NCBI GenBank assembly: GCA_038277395.1
Contig: CM076190.1
Location: 235,444,618-235,508,617 of the forward strand
Origin: Dryocosmus kuriphilus
Taxonomy: Eukaryota; Arthropoda; Insecta; Hymenoptera; Cynipidae
Length of the DNA stretch: 64,000 bases
Reading direction: 5' to 3'
Below are positions 33,349-45,635 of the stretch, piece by piece (positions within the stretch are counted from its first letter, which is position 1; every line of letters starts with the position of its first letter). Below the pieces are notes generated by a model. That model saw nothing but the letters and a program-made list of their open reading frames with translations, searched no databases and was not told where the DNA came from. The position numbers were made by a program, and so were the translations under genes.

Positions 33349-33890
33349 TAGTGCTTGAAGGTGATCGCAGAATAAACACCTTTTTTTGTTGTCGCATGAG
33401 ATGTCAGACGTTCTGAAGCTTTACCATTACTATTCTTCGAATCTGTTTGCCTTTGTTGATTACCGTAAGTTTGAGGGCCCAGCTTACCAACAACAATTCT
33501 CTGCAGATACTTGCAGTGACCTTCCAAAAACTGAGTAATTCGCGCAAATGTTTGAGTTCCCGTCGCAGAAAGCATACGTTTTTCCCATCCTCTCTTAGTC
33601 GCAAAGACTAACTTATTTGACAATAAATATGTGACCATACAATTCCAATACCCTGTTGTTTCTCCTAACGCCTTTAATGCTAACAGATGGTATCTCGCCT
33701 CATCAACTAGCTGTCTCAGAGCAGGGCATATAGCCTTTTTTAAAGTTGGCAGATCAAATAATGATTTAATATGAAAGTGAACGAGTGAACGCGAATCTCC
33801 ATAACAATCTGTTAAACTCTTCCAAGCGAGTTCACAGTTTGCCTCCGAGACCCACAAAGGTTGAATAACTCTAGTAGCATCTCTTGTCAA
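33348..33890 (-). pseudogene. BEL/Pao Gag, C-terminal half
   Basis: Contains CELAWKSLTDCYGDSRSLVH, IKSLFDLPTLKKAICPALRQ, LVDEARYHLLALKALGETTG and VTYLLSNKLVFATKRGWEKR, the conserved capsid-like block of BEL/Pao Gag. The 180 codons are open, but the normal 200 or so preceding residues are missing: upstream is only 130 bp to the LTR. Met at 33,890 is therefore not the native start. The first 155 bp are absent from the inverted contig. Confidence 0.8.
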
Positions 33891-34003
33891 TGAAGAATTT
33901 AAGTAATGAAATTTTTAAATATTTGAAAATTCCATTCACTCATGTACCATAGTTTTGAATGAGTCGCTAATCTATAGTTGTTTGTTCACTCACTGATTCA
34001 AAT

Positions 34004-34023
34004 ATCCGTTCTCGAAGGACCAA
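34004..34023 (-). promoter_or_regulatory. Putative primer-binding region of BEL/Pao element
   Basis: Immediately after the 5' LTR the minus strand reads TTGGTCCTTCGAGAACGG, the place where the tRNA primer anneals to start minus-strand synthesis. The wording resembles leaders of insect BEL elements, from memory. Confidence 0.45.
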
Positions 34024-34528
34024 TGTTCAGCATGCAAATCACGCCTAGGTTCACAGATATTGAAGTACATGCAGATGATACATTTGAATTCTATTTATTC
34101 AATTTAGAAACTAACTACAAATTACAGTCGCGAAAATATAAAATATAAAAGTACAGTGACTGAGCCCATGCACATTGTTTGCACGATAGAAATTTACTGC
34201 CCCAAAAGCGCATTTAGTTATAGTGCAGTCTCGATTTCGATGTTGGCAGACAAGGGAAGTACATTTTCAATTTTGAAAAATGGCAACACCGAAATGAAGC
34301 CTGTGATGCTTCATTGTGCGGGCTGTGTGAGGAAAATTTCGAGTGACCCCGGATGCGAGACCTGCCCGCGCTAGGGCCTCCCACTTGGTTGCAGGAAACG
34401 AACAGATGTTCTCCTCACTCTGCCCAATGAAGCACCAGATGGACAGGTTCATGGATGGATCCGTTCATTCGCCTCAGAAAACTATAAACTACATTATAGA
34501 AGCTTGACAAAAACAGATGCTTGGACCT
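34024..34528 (-). repeat. 5' LTR of BEL/Pao element, truncated by gap
   Basis: Begins TGTTCAGCATGC on the plus strand and follows 26,475-27,000 colinearly up to CAGATGCTTGGACCT, where the Ns begin. About 300 bp of the LTR are lost in the gap. Many substitutions relative to the other LTR. Confidence 0.75.
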
Positions 34529-35028
34529 NNNNNNNNNNNNNNNNNNNNNNNNNNNNNNNNNNNNNNNNNNNNNNNNNNNNNNNNNNNNNNNNNNNNNNNN
34601 NNNNNNNNNNNNNNNNNNNNNNNNNNNNNNNNNNNNNNNNNNNNNNNNNNNNNNNNNNNNNNNNNNNNNNNNNNNNNNNNNNNNNNNNNNNNNNNNNNNN
34701 NNNNNNNNNNNNNNNNNNNNNNNNNNNNNNNNNNNNNNNNNNNNNNNNNNNNNNNNNNNNNNNNNNNNNNNNNNNNNNNNNNNNNNNNNNNNNNNNNNNN
34801 NNNNNNNNNNNNNNNNNNNNNNNNNNNNNNNNNNNNNNNNNNNNNNNNNNNNNNNNNNNNNNNNNNNNNNNNNNNNNNNNNNNNNNNNNNNNNNNNNNNN
34901 NNNNNNNNNNNNNNNNNNNNNNNNNNNNNNNNNNNNNNNNNNNNNNNNNNNNNNNNNNNNNNNNNNNNNNNNNNNNNNNNNNNNNNNNNNNNNNNNNNNN
35001 NNNNNNNNNNNNNNNNNNNNNNNNNNNN
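34529..35028. other. Assembly gap, 500 N
   Basis: Exactly 500 undetermined bases, a placeholder length. Open frames crossing it are meaningless. Confidence 1.
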
Positions 35029-35040
35029 ATTCCAATTTAG

Positions 35041-36180
35041 GCTATATGCCCTGCTCTGAGACAGCTAGTTGATGAGGCGAGATACCATCTGTTAGCATTA
35101 AAGGCGTTAGGAGAAACAACAGGTATTGGAAATTGTATGGTCACATATTTATTGTCAAATAAGTTAGTCTTTGCGACTAAGAGAGGATGGGAAAAACGTA
35201 TGCTTTCTGCGACGGGAACTCAAACATTTGCGCGAATTACTCAGTTTTGGAAGGTCACTGCAAGTATCTGCAGAGAATTGTTGTTGTAAGCTGGCCCTCA
35301 AACTTACGGTAATCAACAAAGCAAACAGATTCGAAGAATAGTAATGGTAAAGCTCAGAACGTCTGACATCTCATGCGACAACAAAAAAAGGTGTTTATTC
35401 TGCGATCACCTTCAAGCACTAGTGAATTGTAAAAAACTGCTCCCACTTCCTGTGAACGCTCGAATCGATCAGTGGCGAAATTTACGCGTGTGCTGTGATT
35501 GCTTAAGACTGGGACGCAGAAATAAAGAGTGTACTTCTGGACCGTGCGCGAAATGTCCGGAAAGGCACAACACGATTCTCCACGTCGAGAAGAAAGAGGT
35601 TGAGAGAAGTGAAGAATCACCGATAATATCAGAATATTTAAATGGACAATCTAGTAAAACAAAGGTCGTTGCTCATTCTAAATGTAAGAGTGACAAACAT
35701 GTTTTACACGGAACTACGATAGTGTGTGTGAAGGATTGGTACAGTAATCGACACAAACGCCGTGCTCTTCTCGACTCGTGTAGTCACGTCAATTTAATGA
35801 CTCAGGACTTTTATAATCAGCTGAGACTGCCAGTAATTAAATCGCACTTTATTGTGTCGGGGGTATTTAAATCAACTCAAGAACCAGAATATCGGGCTCA
35901 AGTAATTTTAAATTCGCGGTGCACCGAGTATTGAGGTAAAAGAACATGTTTGATCACCCACGAAATCACGGAAGAGATGCGGAACGTACCCCTCCGTCAT
36001 AGTGACTTTAAAATACAGGACGAGCTGATTGTTTGCTGAGCCGAAATTTACAAATACTCGTTCTGTAGACTTTTTAATTGGTGCAGTCGATTTTGGAAGC
36101 TCTTGTTTGTTGCACAGATCCAATACGAGATGATCAGCCCATCCTCCAAAAAATGAAGCTGAGATAGATCGTAGCTGGTG
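35041..36180 (+). pseudogene. BEL/Pao Gag C-terminus and protease, inverted copy
   Basis: Counterpart of 32,602-33,734. Gag text ALRQLVDEARYHLLALKALG begins at the contig edge. A 196-codon open frame (35,344-35,934) holds the knuckles and RALLDSCSHVNLM with the same Asp-Ser-Cys change. It differs from the left copy by single-base indels (for example DQWRNLRV against DQVAKLRV). Confidence 0.75.
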
Positions 36181-36419
36181 AAATGAGGTTGCCTTACCTA
36201 CTACACAAATCTAGAGTAATGTGCAATGTTATCACAAGTTAACAGCTACACAAAGAGATTCAGCGTTTCTGGAAATTGAGGATACGGATCCAAGGAAGAT
36301 ACGCCCAGCTCGACTTGGGTAATATTTGTGAAGAGTATTTCACTGCAACTACATGACGAGGCTCACAGGGACGATTTATTGTGAAAAATTCCTCTCAAGA
36401 AATAGGCCAGTGAACTCGG

Positions 36420-37540
36420 CATTTCTTTTAATGTGGCCCACAAACGTTTTCTTGCTATAAAATGGAATCTAAACAATGATAATAACTTCAAGGAAAAATG
36501 CTTAGAATTTATGGCTGATTATGAGAGACAATTACACATGAACGTAACCCTCAAGAAGAAATATATTCTGACAAATTAATCAACTATTTGCCGCACCACG
36601 CTGTTACAAAGGAAACTAGCAACACAACAAAGCTTCGTGTGGTTTTTGACGGTTCAGCGAAAACCTCATCAGGACTCTCACTCAATGAAGTACAAAGAAT
36701 CGGGTACGTTGCCTAGAATGATCTCTTCTCCATCATTCTACATTTTCGCCAATATCCAATAGTATTGTCGGCGGATATAACACAAATGTTTTGTCAGATA
36801 TAAATTTGTGAGGCTCAACAAAATTTGCAACGAATCCTGTGGATGAACGAACCGTCATCAACAGTACAACATTTAAAATTGACAACCGTAACATACGGTA
36901 CTGCATCAACTCCATTTCTAGCAACTCGGGCCTTGCGACCGATCGGCGAGAAAAGCACGGAAAATTATCCGACAACAAGCGAGGTTATTCCGAGGTTTTT
37001 ACTTCGAATCCTGCTTACAGGAAGAAAACAATAGTTTAAAAGTAAAAAATCTGCAGCACGAACCAATCGAATTACTTTCCGTCAGCTGGGTATGCTTTGG
37101 GACTGGGCTTCAAATAATTTACAAGTTTTTGCCAAGGAGAACGAAATAACGCAGAAAAATTAATTCAAATTGACAAGGAGCCCAAGACTCGGGGGCTAAT
37201 TTGGGGAACCCCACAAATTGAACTGAAATATTTAGTAAGGGACTCTTCTTCTAAAAAAGGCAACGAAAAGAAAAATTTTTATCGAAAATTGCACAAATAT
37301 TTGACCCTCTCGGCCTCGTTGGACCTGCGATCATTCGAGGAAAATAATTATGCAAAAATTATGGCAGTTAGAACTTGAATGGGATGAGTCAGTACCACTG
37401 GAAATAGACACCATGTGGCGAGAGTTTAGTACGCAACTCAAATCTCTCAATAACGTTTTCCCATTTTCCGCTTTTCGTGTGCAGAATAAATTCGGCTATT
37501 GTGCGCGAAATCGCGAGTGGCTCCTTTAAAAACTACTTCG
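36420..37540 (+). pseudogene. BEL/Pao reverse transcriptase, inverted copy
   Basis: Same motifs as 31,237-32,340: NVAHKRFLAIKWN, LRVVFDGSAKTSSGLSLNE, VTYGTASTPFLATRALRP and FDPLGLVGPAI, but split by extra frameshifts. The motif C region reads RFLLRILLTG because of indels. Confidence 0.7.
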
Positions 37541-38059
37541 GAAACCACGCCTTGAATTGCAGGCGACAGTGCTGCTAGCTCAACTGACAGACACGTTTTT
37601 CGATAGCTTTGACGTAGGAAGTTGATGAAAAATTTTTGGACAGACTCGATGGTAACTGTTGGATGGAATCATTCACACCCAGTCGGTGGAAGACATATGC
37701 GGCAAACCGCGTAAGTTAAATCCAAAGGTTAGCTAATCCCAAATTTTGAACCGCGTATCGGTGAAAGAGAGAATCCCGCGGATCCTATCTCGCAGGGTAT
37801 CAACCCGGAAGAGTTGAACACCTATGAAGTTTAGTGGAATGGGCCAGGTGCTCTCTCGTTTACAAGAAGTTTGGGCTATCACACGAGAAGAGAATGATGA
37901 AATTTTTCAGTGGGTTTTCTATAGAACAAAAAAAGTGACCGCGTACTTATTTAACAACCGTACACACGACTTTATTTGCTCGAGCGTTATTCATCATTGA
38001 ACCGTGTCACTAAAGTCACAGTTTAATGTTGTGATTTTGTAAGAATCAAAATGTATCAA

Positions 38060-39128
38060 GATTAACCGAAAGTTAGGGCCACTCGAGGGTCCGAAATATC
38101 AAAGCTTTTTTTATTGTCCTTTTAAATCTTGCACAACCCAAGGAATTTCATCGGAACTCAAGGAAGTCAAGCAATCAAGTGAAATTCCATACAAAGATAA
38201 TTTATGTTCATTGAATCTCTTTCTCGATAAGAATGGCTCCTCAGGCTGGGCGGGCGAATGGTAAACGCACCGATTCCATTCACTCAGAAGAACCCGATAA
38301 TTCTTGCGCCGAAAAATCCGCTAACATCTCTTCTAATTTCTGAAGAACACAAAAAACTAATGCATGCAGGTTGCCAGGGTATGATTGTGTCTTTAAGAAA
38401 ATCGATATTCGCCCCTGTCATATAAGAACACTGTCAAGAAGGGTCCTTAGAAAATGTATACAATAATTGCGAGCTCAGCTTGTAACGGCAAATGTACTAA
38501 TGATAACTTACCTTCTGCAAGGTTACTCCTAACCCACCATTCTATGTAAACGGGGTGGATTATGCCGGACCATATAAGTTAGGCGAACGAGCGCGAAGCC
38601 GCATTTCTTATAAGGCCTATATTTGTATTTTTGTCTGCTTTGTACTAAAGTAGTTCACATTGAACTTTCCTCATGATTAAGCACCGATGCATTCTTAACT
38701 GCCTACGTCGATTTATATCTCGCCGTGGAAAATAATGAACGCATCCATGCAGAAAATGAAACAATTTTGAAGGCTCGCACAATCTTAATAAACTAACTGT
38801 AACTTCTAAAGAACAGTAAATTCCAAAGACTGTACACAATTTTTTTATCCCCGAGCACATTCGTGGCATATGATCCCACATCGTGTACCCAACCTTGATG
38901 GGTAAAATCCATTTAAAAACATCTGCCACGTGTCATAGGCGAATCTAGCTTAAAAAATGAAGAAATGTACACGGTTCTAACACAAGTTCAGTGCTGTTTT
39001 AAACTCACGCCCCTTTCAACCCTTTCCAATGATCCAAGCGACCTCAATCCCCTAACTCCTGGACACTTTTTTTATTGCAGGCTCTCTATCTTTACTACCA
39101 CAAAACCAGATCTGAGTAATTTCATTGA
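38060..39128 (+). pseudogene. BEL/Pao integrase core, inverted copy
   Basis: Counterpart of 29,638-30,700 with many more indels, so no long frame survives. MYTVLTQVQCC and DLNPLTPGHFF mark its end at 38,965-39,075. Confidence 0.65.
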
Positions 39129-41050
39129 CAAGAATATGATTATTTTGGTCATACGTCATATAAAAAAACTTTTTATTAAAACAAAAGCGGAGTTACATTC
39201 TAATCCAACGTTTCGATACTAGCTTGGTGTCTTATCAAGGCTGTAAAAAATTACATATGGTTTTGTAATTTTTATTAAATTAAAACCAAACAAAAAAAAG
39301 AGAAAATATAAAATGAAAAAATGACAAAGCAATAAGTTTGAGAATAACCCCTGAATTTTGTAGATTACACAAATTTTTTACGTCAAAATGGAAACATAAA
39401 ACTTGAGAATTTATAAATTCTCGTATTTTAAAAGTCCAATATGAAATCATGGTTATTAATTATGGTGGTATTATAACCTTTACCAGTGGAGAAGCAGAGG
39501 TTAAATTGGAAAAACTTATTTTCATTTTTGAAAACCATTGTAACAAACGACATACAAACGACGAACAAAAAGCACGCAGAAAGGGACAAACGTTCCACCC
39601 TTTTAAAAGGTCTGTGCCAATACTGATAAAAATTAAAGGTGAAGGATACGACATGAAGTACATCGAAGAAGAAGTCGAATCTCTCAGTGAAAATTATTTA
39701 CAATGAAATAGATAAAAATTTTGGGGCGCGCAAGAAGCCTAAATTTCAAAACAGGACAAAAATCTTCTTAATTTAGAATAAAAATGCTAAAAATTTAAAT
39801 TAATATTCCATCTTTCAGTTTTTAAATTCACACAACTGTCAAAATATTTTTTTAAAAAAATCGATTAAAGAAATTTACGTTTGTAAGGGGCTTGTTCATG
39901 GTGCTAAAATTGTTAAAATTATTAAACTTAAAATTTAAAAAAATGGTTATGATCCATGCCTGTTGTGAAAGAACATTTTTTATTATTGCCAATCTTACAA
40001 TACCTTTTGTGTTCCGCTAATTTTAGAAATTAATCTCCTACATGTTTCCCCAAATATATTCTATCACATATGAACATTTAATAAAATAAACTACACTGGA
40101 TAGATTTTTTAAATATCTTTATCTCTTTTATTCAAAAAACGATTTCCTAATGAATAATATTTTTAAAATGAACATTAATGTTGGATTTTTAAAGAAAAAT
40201 TCAAATTCTTTCAGACACTCCATGAACATATGGATGGATAAAGCCTTACACTTACGTTGTGATTGTCAATCCACCTATTTTTTTTAGCTTTACTTGAACC
40301 ATTATAAATTTCATGCAGTTTTATCTTTTATGACACTATTAATAAGCGGTAAAGGATAATCATTTGGTTGTAAAGTCTCTTTACTAAATTTTAAATTGTT
40401 ACTCTGAAATTCTAGATGACTTAGTTTAATGCTTCTATCGACGAAATTTTTCATCAAACCAATATCTGCGAGAAGGGATGGTGAGAATTATAATTAAGGT
40501 ATTGGCCAGATGATGTATGTTTCCTGAACCAGTTGGTGATCAACCTTTCATTTTTTAGTTTTAAGATAGATAGGTCTAAAAAGCTTAATGTATTTTATTC
40601 TCAGTGTCAAAAGTGAATTGAATAGGTTCATGGATACCATTGAAACTTTCCACAAACACATTGATTTTGTCCATAGAATTACAGTGAAAACAATCATCCG
40701 CTACTGGATCTCTCATATCTTCTTATATCCATAATTAATAACCATGGATTTTATATTGACTTTTAATACGACAATTTTATAACCTCTCAAGTTTTCTGCT
40801 CCATTTCATCGTTAAAAATTTTGTCTAATCTACAAAATTCAAGGATTTTAAGAACATTTCTTTCTCATTTTACTTTTTTCTTTTTTCCTTGTTTAATTAA
40901 AAAATACAAAACACTATGTAATTTTTTACAGCCTTGATAAAGACACCAAGCTGGTGTCGAAACTTTGGATCAGAATGTAACTGCGCTTTTATTTTTAATA
41001 AAATTTATTTATATGAACTATAACCAAAATAATCGTCATACTTATCAAGG
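39129..41050 (-). mobile_element. Penelope-like element, inverted copy
   Basis: Mirror of 27,736-29,637: terminal repeats at both ends, hammerhead-like motifs near 39,208-39,245 and 40,930-40,970, and the GIY-YIG region on the minus strand around 39,800-40,110. The plus-strand frame 39,449-39,706 is the mirrored start of the second PLE copy (VINYGG.. to SENYL). Confidence 0.7.
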
Positions 41051-41074
41051 AAATTATATATAACTAACACACGT

Positions 41075-41464
41075 TCGAAGAAAGATTGATATCAGAACAA
41101 TATGTTGCCTTAATTCGTCTTATATAAATCTGAGTAATGTCTTACGAAATCGTCTATCAGGATATGACATCTTCAACAGATGTTGCAGCACTTTGGGAAA
41201 CGCTAGCAACTTGAGTACCTGAATCAGTTGGAGCATCGAAACAAGTGGTCTCATGCAAAATCGGGTTCCTTAGTTCCAGGTACCATGGTGATTGTGAAGG
41301 AAGACATTCTACCACGCATGAAGTGGCGCCTTATCAGAATATTGCAGCTTCATCCTGAAAGGGATTGTATAACACGAGTCGCTACTATTCGTGTTACAGA
41401 CTCAGTCACCAAGAGACCAATAACCAAAGTCTGTATCTTGCCAATGGATCAAGATATAATTTAG
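41075..41464 (+). pseudogene. BEL/Pao integrase C-terminal region, inverted copy
   Basis: The frame 41,228-41,464 (78 codons to the stop) is identical in translation to its counterpart at 27,552-27,316. Confidence 0.8.
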
Positions 41465-41483
41465 CCTGTGGGATGAATTGCAC

Positions 41484-42341
41484 TGTTTATGAGTACCAAC
41501 AGTATTGAGTTTAGATAGTGATTAAATCAACAACAATACAAATATACTGTACATTTTAGCTATCGAATTTATTTGTAACTTTCACACTTAAATTTTTACT
41601 GAATTTCACATTTATACTACTTTACTTGAATTTGTACTTTTGTATTACTCAGTGATCTGTTTAATGAGTTCAAAGGCATTCTTTCAAAGTGGGCGGAATA
41701 TTGAGAGAATGATTAAAGTTCAATATATTTTCGCCGCTTCCTTGCTACGTTCTCACGACATCATTCTCGGCAAGCTTTCTCTAGGTCCAAGCATCTGTTT
41801 TTATCAAGTTTCTAGAATGTAGTTTATATCTTGCTAAGGCGAGTGAATGAATCCAACCATGAACCTGTCCATCTTGTGCTTCATGGACAGAGTGAGGAGA
41901 ACATCTGTACGTTTCTGCAACCAAGTGGAGGCTCCAGCGCGGTCAGATCTCGCATCCGGAGTGTCCCGAAATTTTCCTCACTCAGCTGACACATTGAAGC
42001 ATCACAATCCTCATTCCGGTGTTGCCATTTTTTCCAAAATTATAATGACATCCCTTGTCTGGCAACATCGGAATCAAGGCTGCCCACTATACCTAAATGC
42101 GTTTTGGGGCAGTAGAGTTATGGTGTGTGGCATTGGTAGCGACACGTCTGAGCTGTGATGGTGCATCGGCTCAGGCCACTGTATGATTCGCTCGCGAAGT
42201 ATCATGTTTTACTCAACTTTCACAATCATATTTGTAGTTAGTTACTAAATTGTATAAATATATTTCAAATGCTTACATCTGTATTTCCTTCTATGTCTGT
42301 AAGACAGTTTCTACATAAGCATGAATTTTGCTTGCCTAACA
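41484..42341 (+). repeat. BEL/Pao 3' LTR, inverted copy
   Basis: TGTTTATGAGTACC to TTGCCTAACA. It is about 36 bp longer than the left version because of small insertions, for example near 42,110-42,160. Confidence 0.75.
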
Positions 42342-43330
42342 TTCTCTATTTCGCGTCGTCTTAATACAGTATCTGTTAGCGGTGGCTTGCTATTTAGCCT
42401 CGTAGAACTTCTTCCATTCAGGCTGCTAGCAGATGTACTGGTATGCTTTTGCGGTCTTCCGAAAATGAACATAAAAAATTGGAGTCGCATACCTTTCTAT
42501 TAACAGCCCCGCCTTCTGCACACTCACATGAGCAGGCTCGACCTAAACAATGGTCATGGCAATAACTTTCTCCCCTTCGTCCTTCAACAGTCCACCCTTA
42601 GAAGCATCGCCCCCACGACGGAATGTGTCCTCGTAGAGTCATAAATGGATCTTCGCTACGCCTCACAACGGCTAAAAACCACATACCTGTCACCTGGGGG
42701 GCCCCCCGACAGGTTTGAAACAATCCCAATATAGTCAATGAGTGATCCGATATTTCCCTCCACTTTTATTTTCAGTGCCGCCTTTGTGAACTGAATCTTA
42801 AAATCTAAGTTATTCATCGGTACATCAATTCCCCACGTACCCCTAAAGTACATTATATGTCAAATAAACAGGTATCAGTTTCATAGAACAAATATTCACG
42901 CTATGGAAGGCAACTGCAAAGTATACACTTACACGGTGCGAAACACTAAACCGCCCTCTGTTTCTTGTTACCAGGTGTAGCCCATTCTTATTATTGCCAA
43001 CTTTCAACCAATTTCGAGACAATGGAGAGTAAGTGTCTCAACCTACAGTGTTTTTCCTCCTTTGGGGCATATAACCATCGCGTGCGAGATTGTCAGCAAA
43101 TGCTCAATCAACTTCACACCTTCAGCCCACAAGTTCGAGCGTTAGGATCGTCATCATACACAACATTGCATGAGGCAGGAGGGCTCGAACGCCAAAACAC
43201 TAGGGTGCTACCTGCACTGACTCCTGACGCAGTGCACCCCTTCCGTGCTATCGAAAGTCAGAGATAACCCATTAAGGTATTCCATAAGTAGTTCTAAAGG
43301 TAAAAAAAAACCTATGGACTTTAAACGTCC
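42342..43330 (-). pseudogene. R1-like LINE part 2, inverted copy
   Basis: Counterpart of 25,633-26,474 but about 140 bp longer and visibly noisy, with insertions scattered through 42,480-43,100. Reading frame lost. The noise is of the raw-read kind rather than evolutionary drift. Confidence 0.6.
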
Positions 43331-45635
43331 ATTACGGTCCATAATTTGAGTGCGTGCACCCCTTTTCTTAGTTTGATAAAGTTTAATGGAAATAGTGTGT
43401 TTCACCTAGATCACGCAAAAGGCAATCCGAAAAATGAAACTTAAAAAAACTCAATGATACATAATACTCCAACACAACAAAAACCTACAAAACCTAAAAC
43501 GTGTGGCGACAGTCCTTCTCTTGGGACACTAGACTCAAAAAAACCTAAAGACATAATTTTACCCGACCCACCAATTTCCCCGCCTATTTAGTTTCGAAAT
43601 TACTATAGATAACTATATAGAGGGATGGATCAAACACCACGCAATAATAATCCAAAATTATTTTCTATAAAAACCTAAAAAATGATACTTATTTATAAAA
43701 GGTTTCAGCATACAAACAATTATTTTAGGAGGTTTTGATACAAAAAACAAACAAAAAAATCTAACAAATGGTACAAAACTGACTGCAAAATAATACAGGT
43801 ATATATTAAAGCCAATAGGAAAAACCTCTAAAGTCACAAATCTCGATAAAGAATTATTATATTTTCATGAATCTCAACACAAAGTCAACAAATTAATATA
43901 AATCTCATACAATTCGACAATAAAGAATTAACCAAAACTCGATACAAAACTGCTAACCTACCCTACAGTTGATGTAATTTTGCGGTAATTAAAACGAATA
44001 TTTACGATAATTCAATAAATAGCAAACTGATATCCTCAATCTCGCCAGAATTTGCACAGTAAAAGGAAATGAAGGTAGAATATGCAGGCATGGTCTCACA
44101 ACTAACACGATAGAAAGAAAAGAAAAGGAACGCAACTATAGGGATTAATTCTCTAATAATGTTAGTTCGATAATAGCGAAAGAAAGCATCGCTAGAGGAC
44201 ATAATTAAGTAACAAATGGGGTTTGGTTTATGGGGCGATGCAACGGCAACAAGAAAACAGTGAGAAAAATTTACGCTTCGAGGGAAAACATGATTCGGTA
44301 ATATTGAAATGGGGCTCAGTTCGGTAAACATATTAAAACTGTCAGAGGTAATACACATCTATTCGAGACATAATCAAAATGGGATCAAGTTCCTGAGATG
44401 ACGCATCAGCAACAACAGGGCGGTAAGCTAAATGGACGCATCGAGGGAAAACGTGGCTCGATAAAGTTAAAAGGGGGTTCATTTCGGTGAATATATTAAT
44501 ATGATAAAAGAAAATGAGTGGTTTTGATAAAGCAGGTCTACAAAAGATTTACAATAACTAGAAAATGGGGAAATCATCATTGAAGCATTAAGGGAACAAG
44601 CAGTCGGTACACAGTGTTCTCAAGTCGAGGTCTAAAAAAGAAAGGACGCCAGATTAGGTAAACGGTAATAAAATTACGCATAAATATAAAATGCAGGACG
44701 CCAAAGAATCAAACATTCGGCACTCTATAGTAGGAAAAAGATTAACGGAACATAATCGCAATCGCAGTATCACAAGGGAAGCGGTAAAACCATAAAGGGG
44801 ACACTTTTGGGAATCAAAGACCCAGCGAAGAAACATAAAATCTACTCAAGTTAAACACCAGCAAATAATATCCATTGACATATGGAGGCGTTCTTGTTTG
44901 ACCCCGACATTCCTGTACAGACAGGACTTTCTTCCATCTGTATTCTATATATTTCAGAGCCTCCCACGATGTTGTCCTCTCAATAATCTGAACTTCCGTC
45001 CATATGTGCCCCTTCCTCTATCTTGCGTCACTTGTGAAAGGTAATCCCTCAACAGAACGATGGTGGTGCATGAAAAGAAATTGCAAACGCAAACAGAGCA
45101 TATCAATGATCGTAAAGCAGCATGGAAACTTTGGTTCCTTGACGTCGAGTTTAAGATTTGAGGATCGCTATCCTCCAGATGTTACCATTGAGCTTAAATT
45201 TACGTAAGTAGTATTAGAGATTTAAAAGATAAGCTTTCGACGTTATCATAAGGTATAAAGTAAGCAGAATAGCTGAATCAAGTCATAGTCCAGGCTAACT
45301 TATTTTTAGCCTTGACTATGACCGACTGTTTACAAATCTTGAAATGAATTAGCGTCTTGACTGCCTTTTGCCGCAAAGAAATTACTTTAATCAACGTTCC
45401 CGGTTATTCAGTGAGCAGAGTCATTACCGCCTCACAAAGTAAAGCAAATACATGGTCGAAACACAATTACTATATTGGGCCTATATCAAAATACTCAGAA
45501 TTTCCGAATCAACCATCTATGCAGACCGCAGGGTTTACAATATTTAAAATAAAATATCGAAGTTAATAAGTTATAAAAAGTCTAAGAAAATACATTGATT
45601 GTGATGTGCAAAAAAATTTCAACACCATAAATGTC
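43331..45635. mobile_element. Unclassified insertion, inverted copy
   Basis: Mirror of 23,365-25,632. The 162-bp tandem duplication reappears near 44,180-44,495, and the shared dispersed repeat at about 43,340-43,610. Confidence 0.6.

Larger units (their letters stand above)
26475..34528 (-). mobile_element. BEL/Pao LTR retrotransposon (minus strand), with nested PLE
   Basis: Order along the minus strand: 5' LTR (34,528-34,024, cut by the gap), primer-binding region, partial gag, zinc knuckles and protease, reverse transcriptase, RNase H, integrase, 3' LTR (27,296-26,475). The gag-pol wording is that of insect BEL/Pao elements at every step. A Penelope-like element (27,736-29,637) interrupts the end of the integrase. 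The element itself interrupts the R1-like LINE. Gag lacks its N-terminal part: only about 130 bp lie between the LTR and the first recognisable gag residues. No envelope gene. The LTRs differ at many positions, so it is old. Confidence 0.85.

Noticed and set aside
26475..34528. Endogenous retrovirus
   Set aside because: Gag-Pol is BEL/Pao throughout and there is no envelope-like frame after the integrase.
34415..35072. Frames running through the first gap
   Set aside because: They consist of Ns; the same applies to frames across 50,303-50,802.
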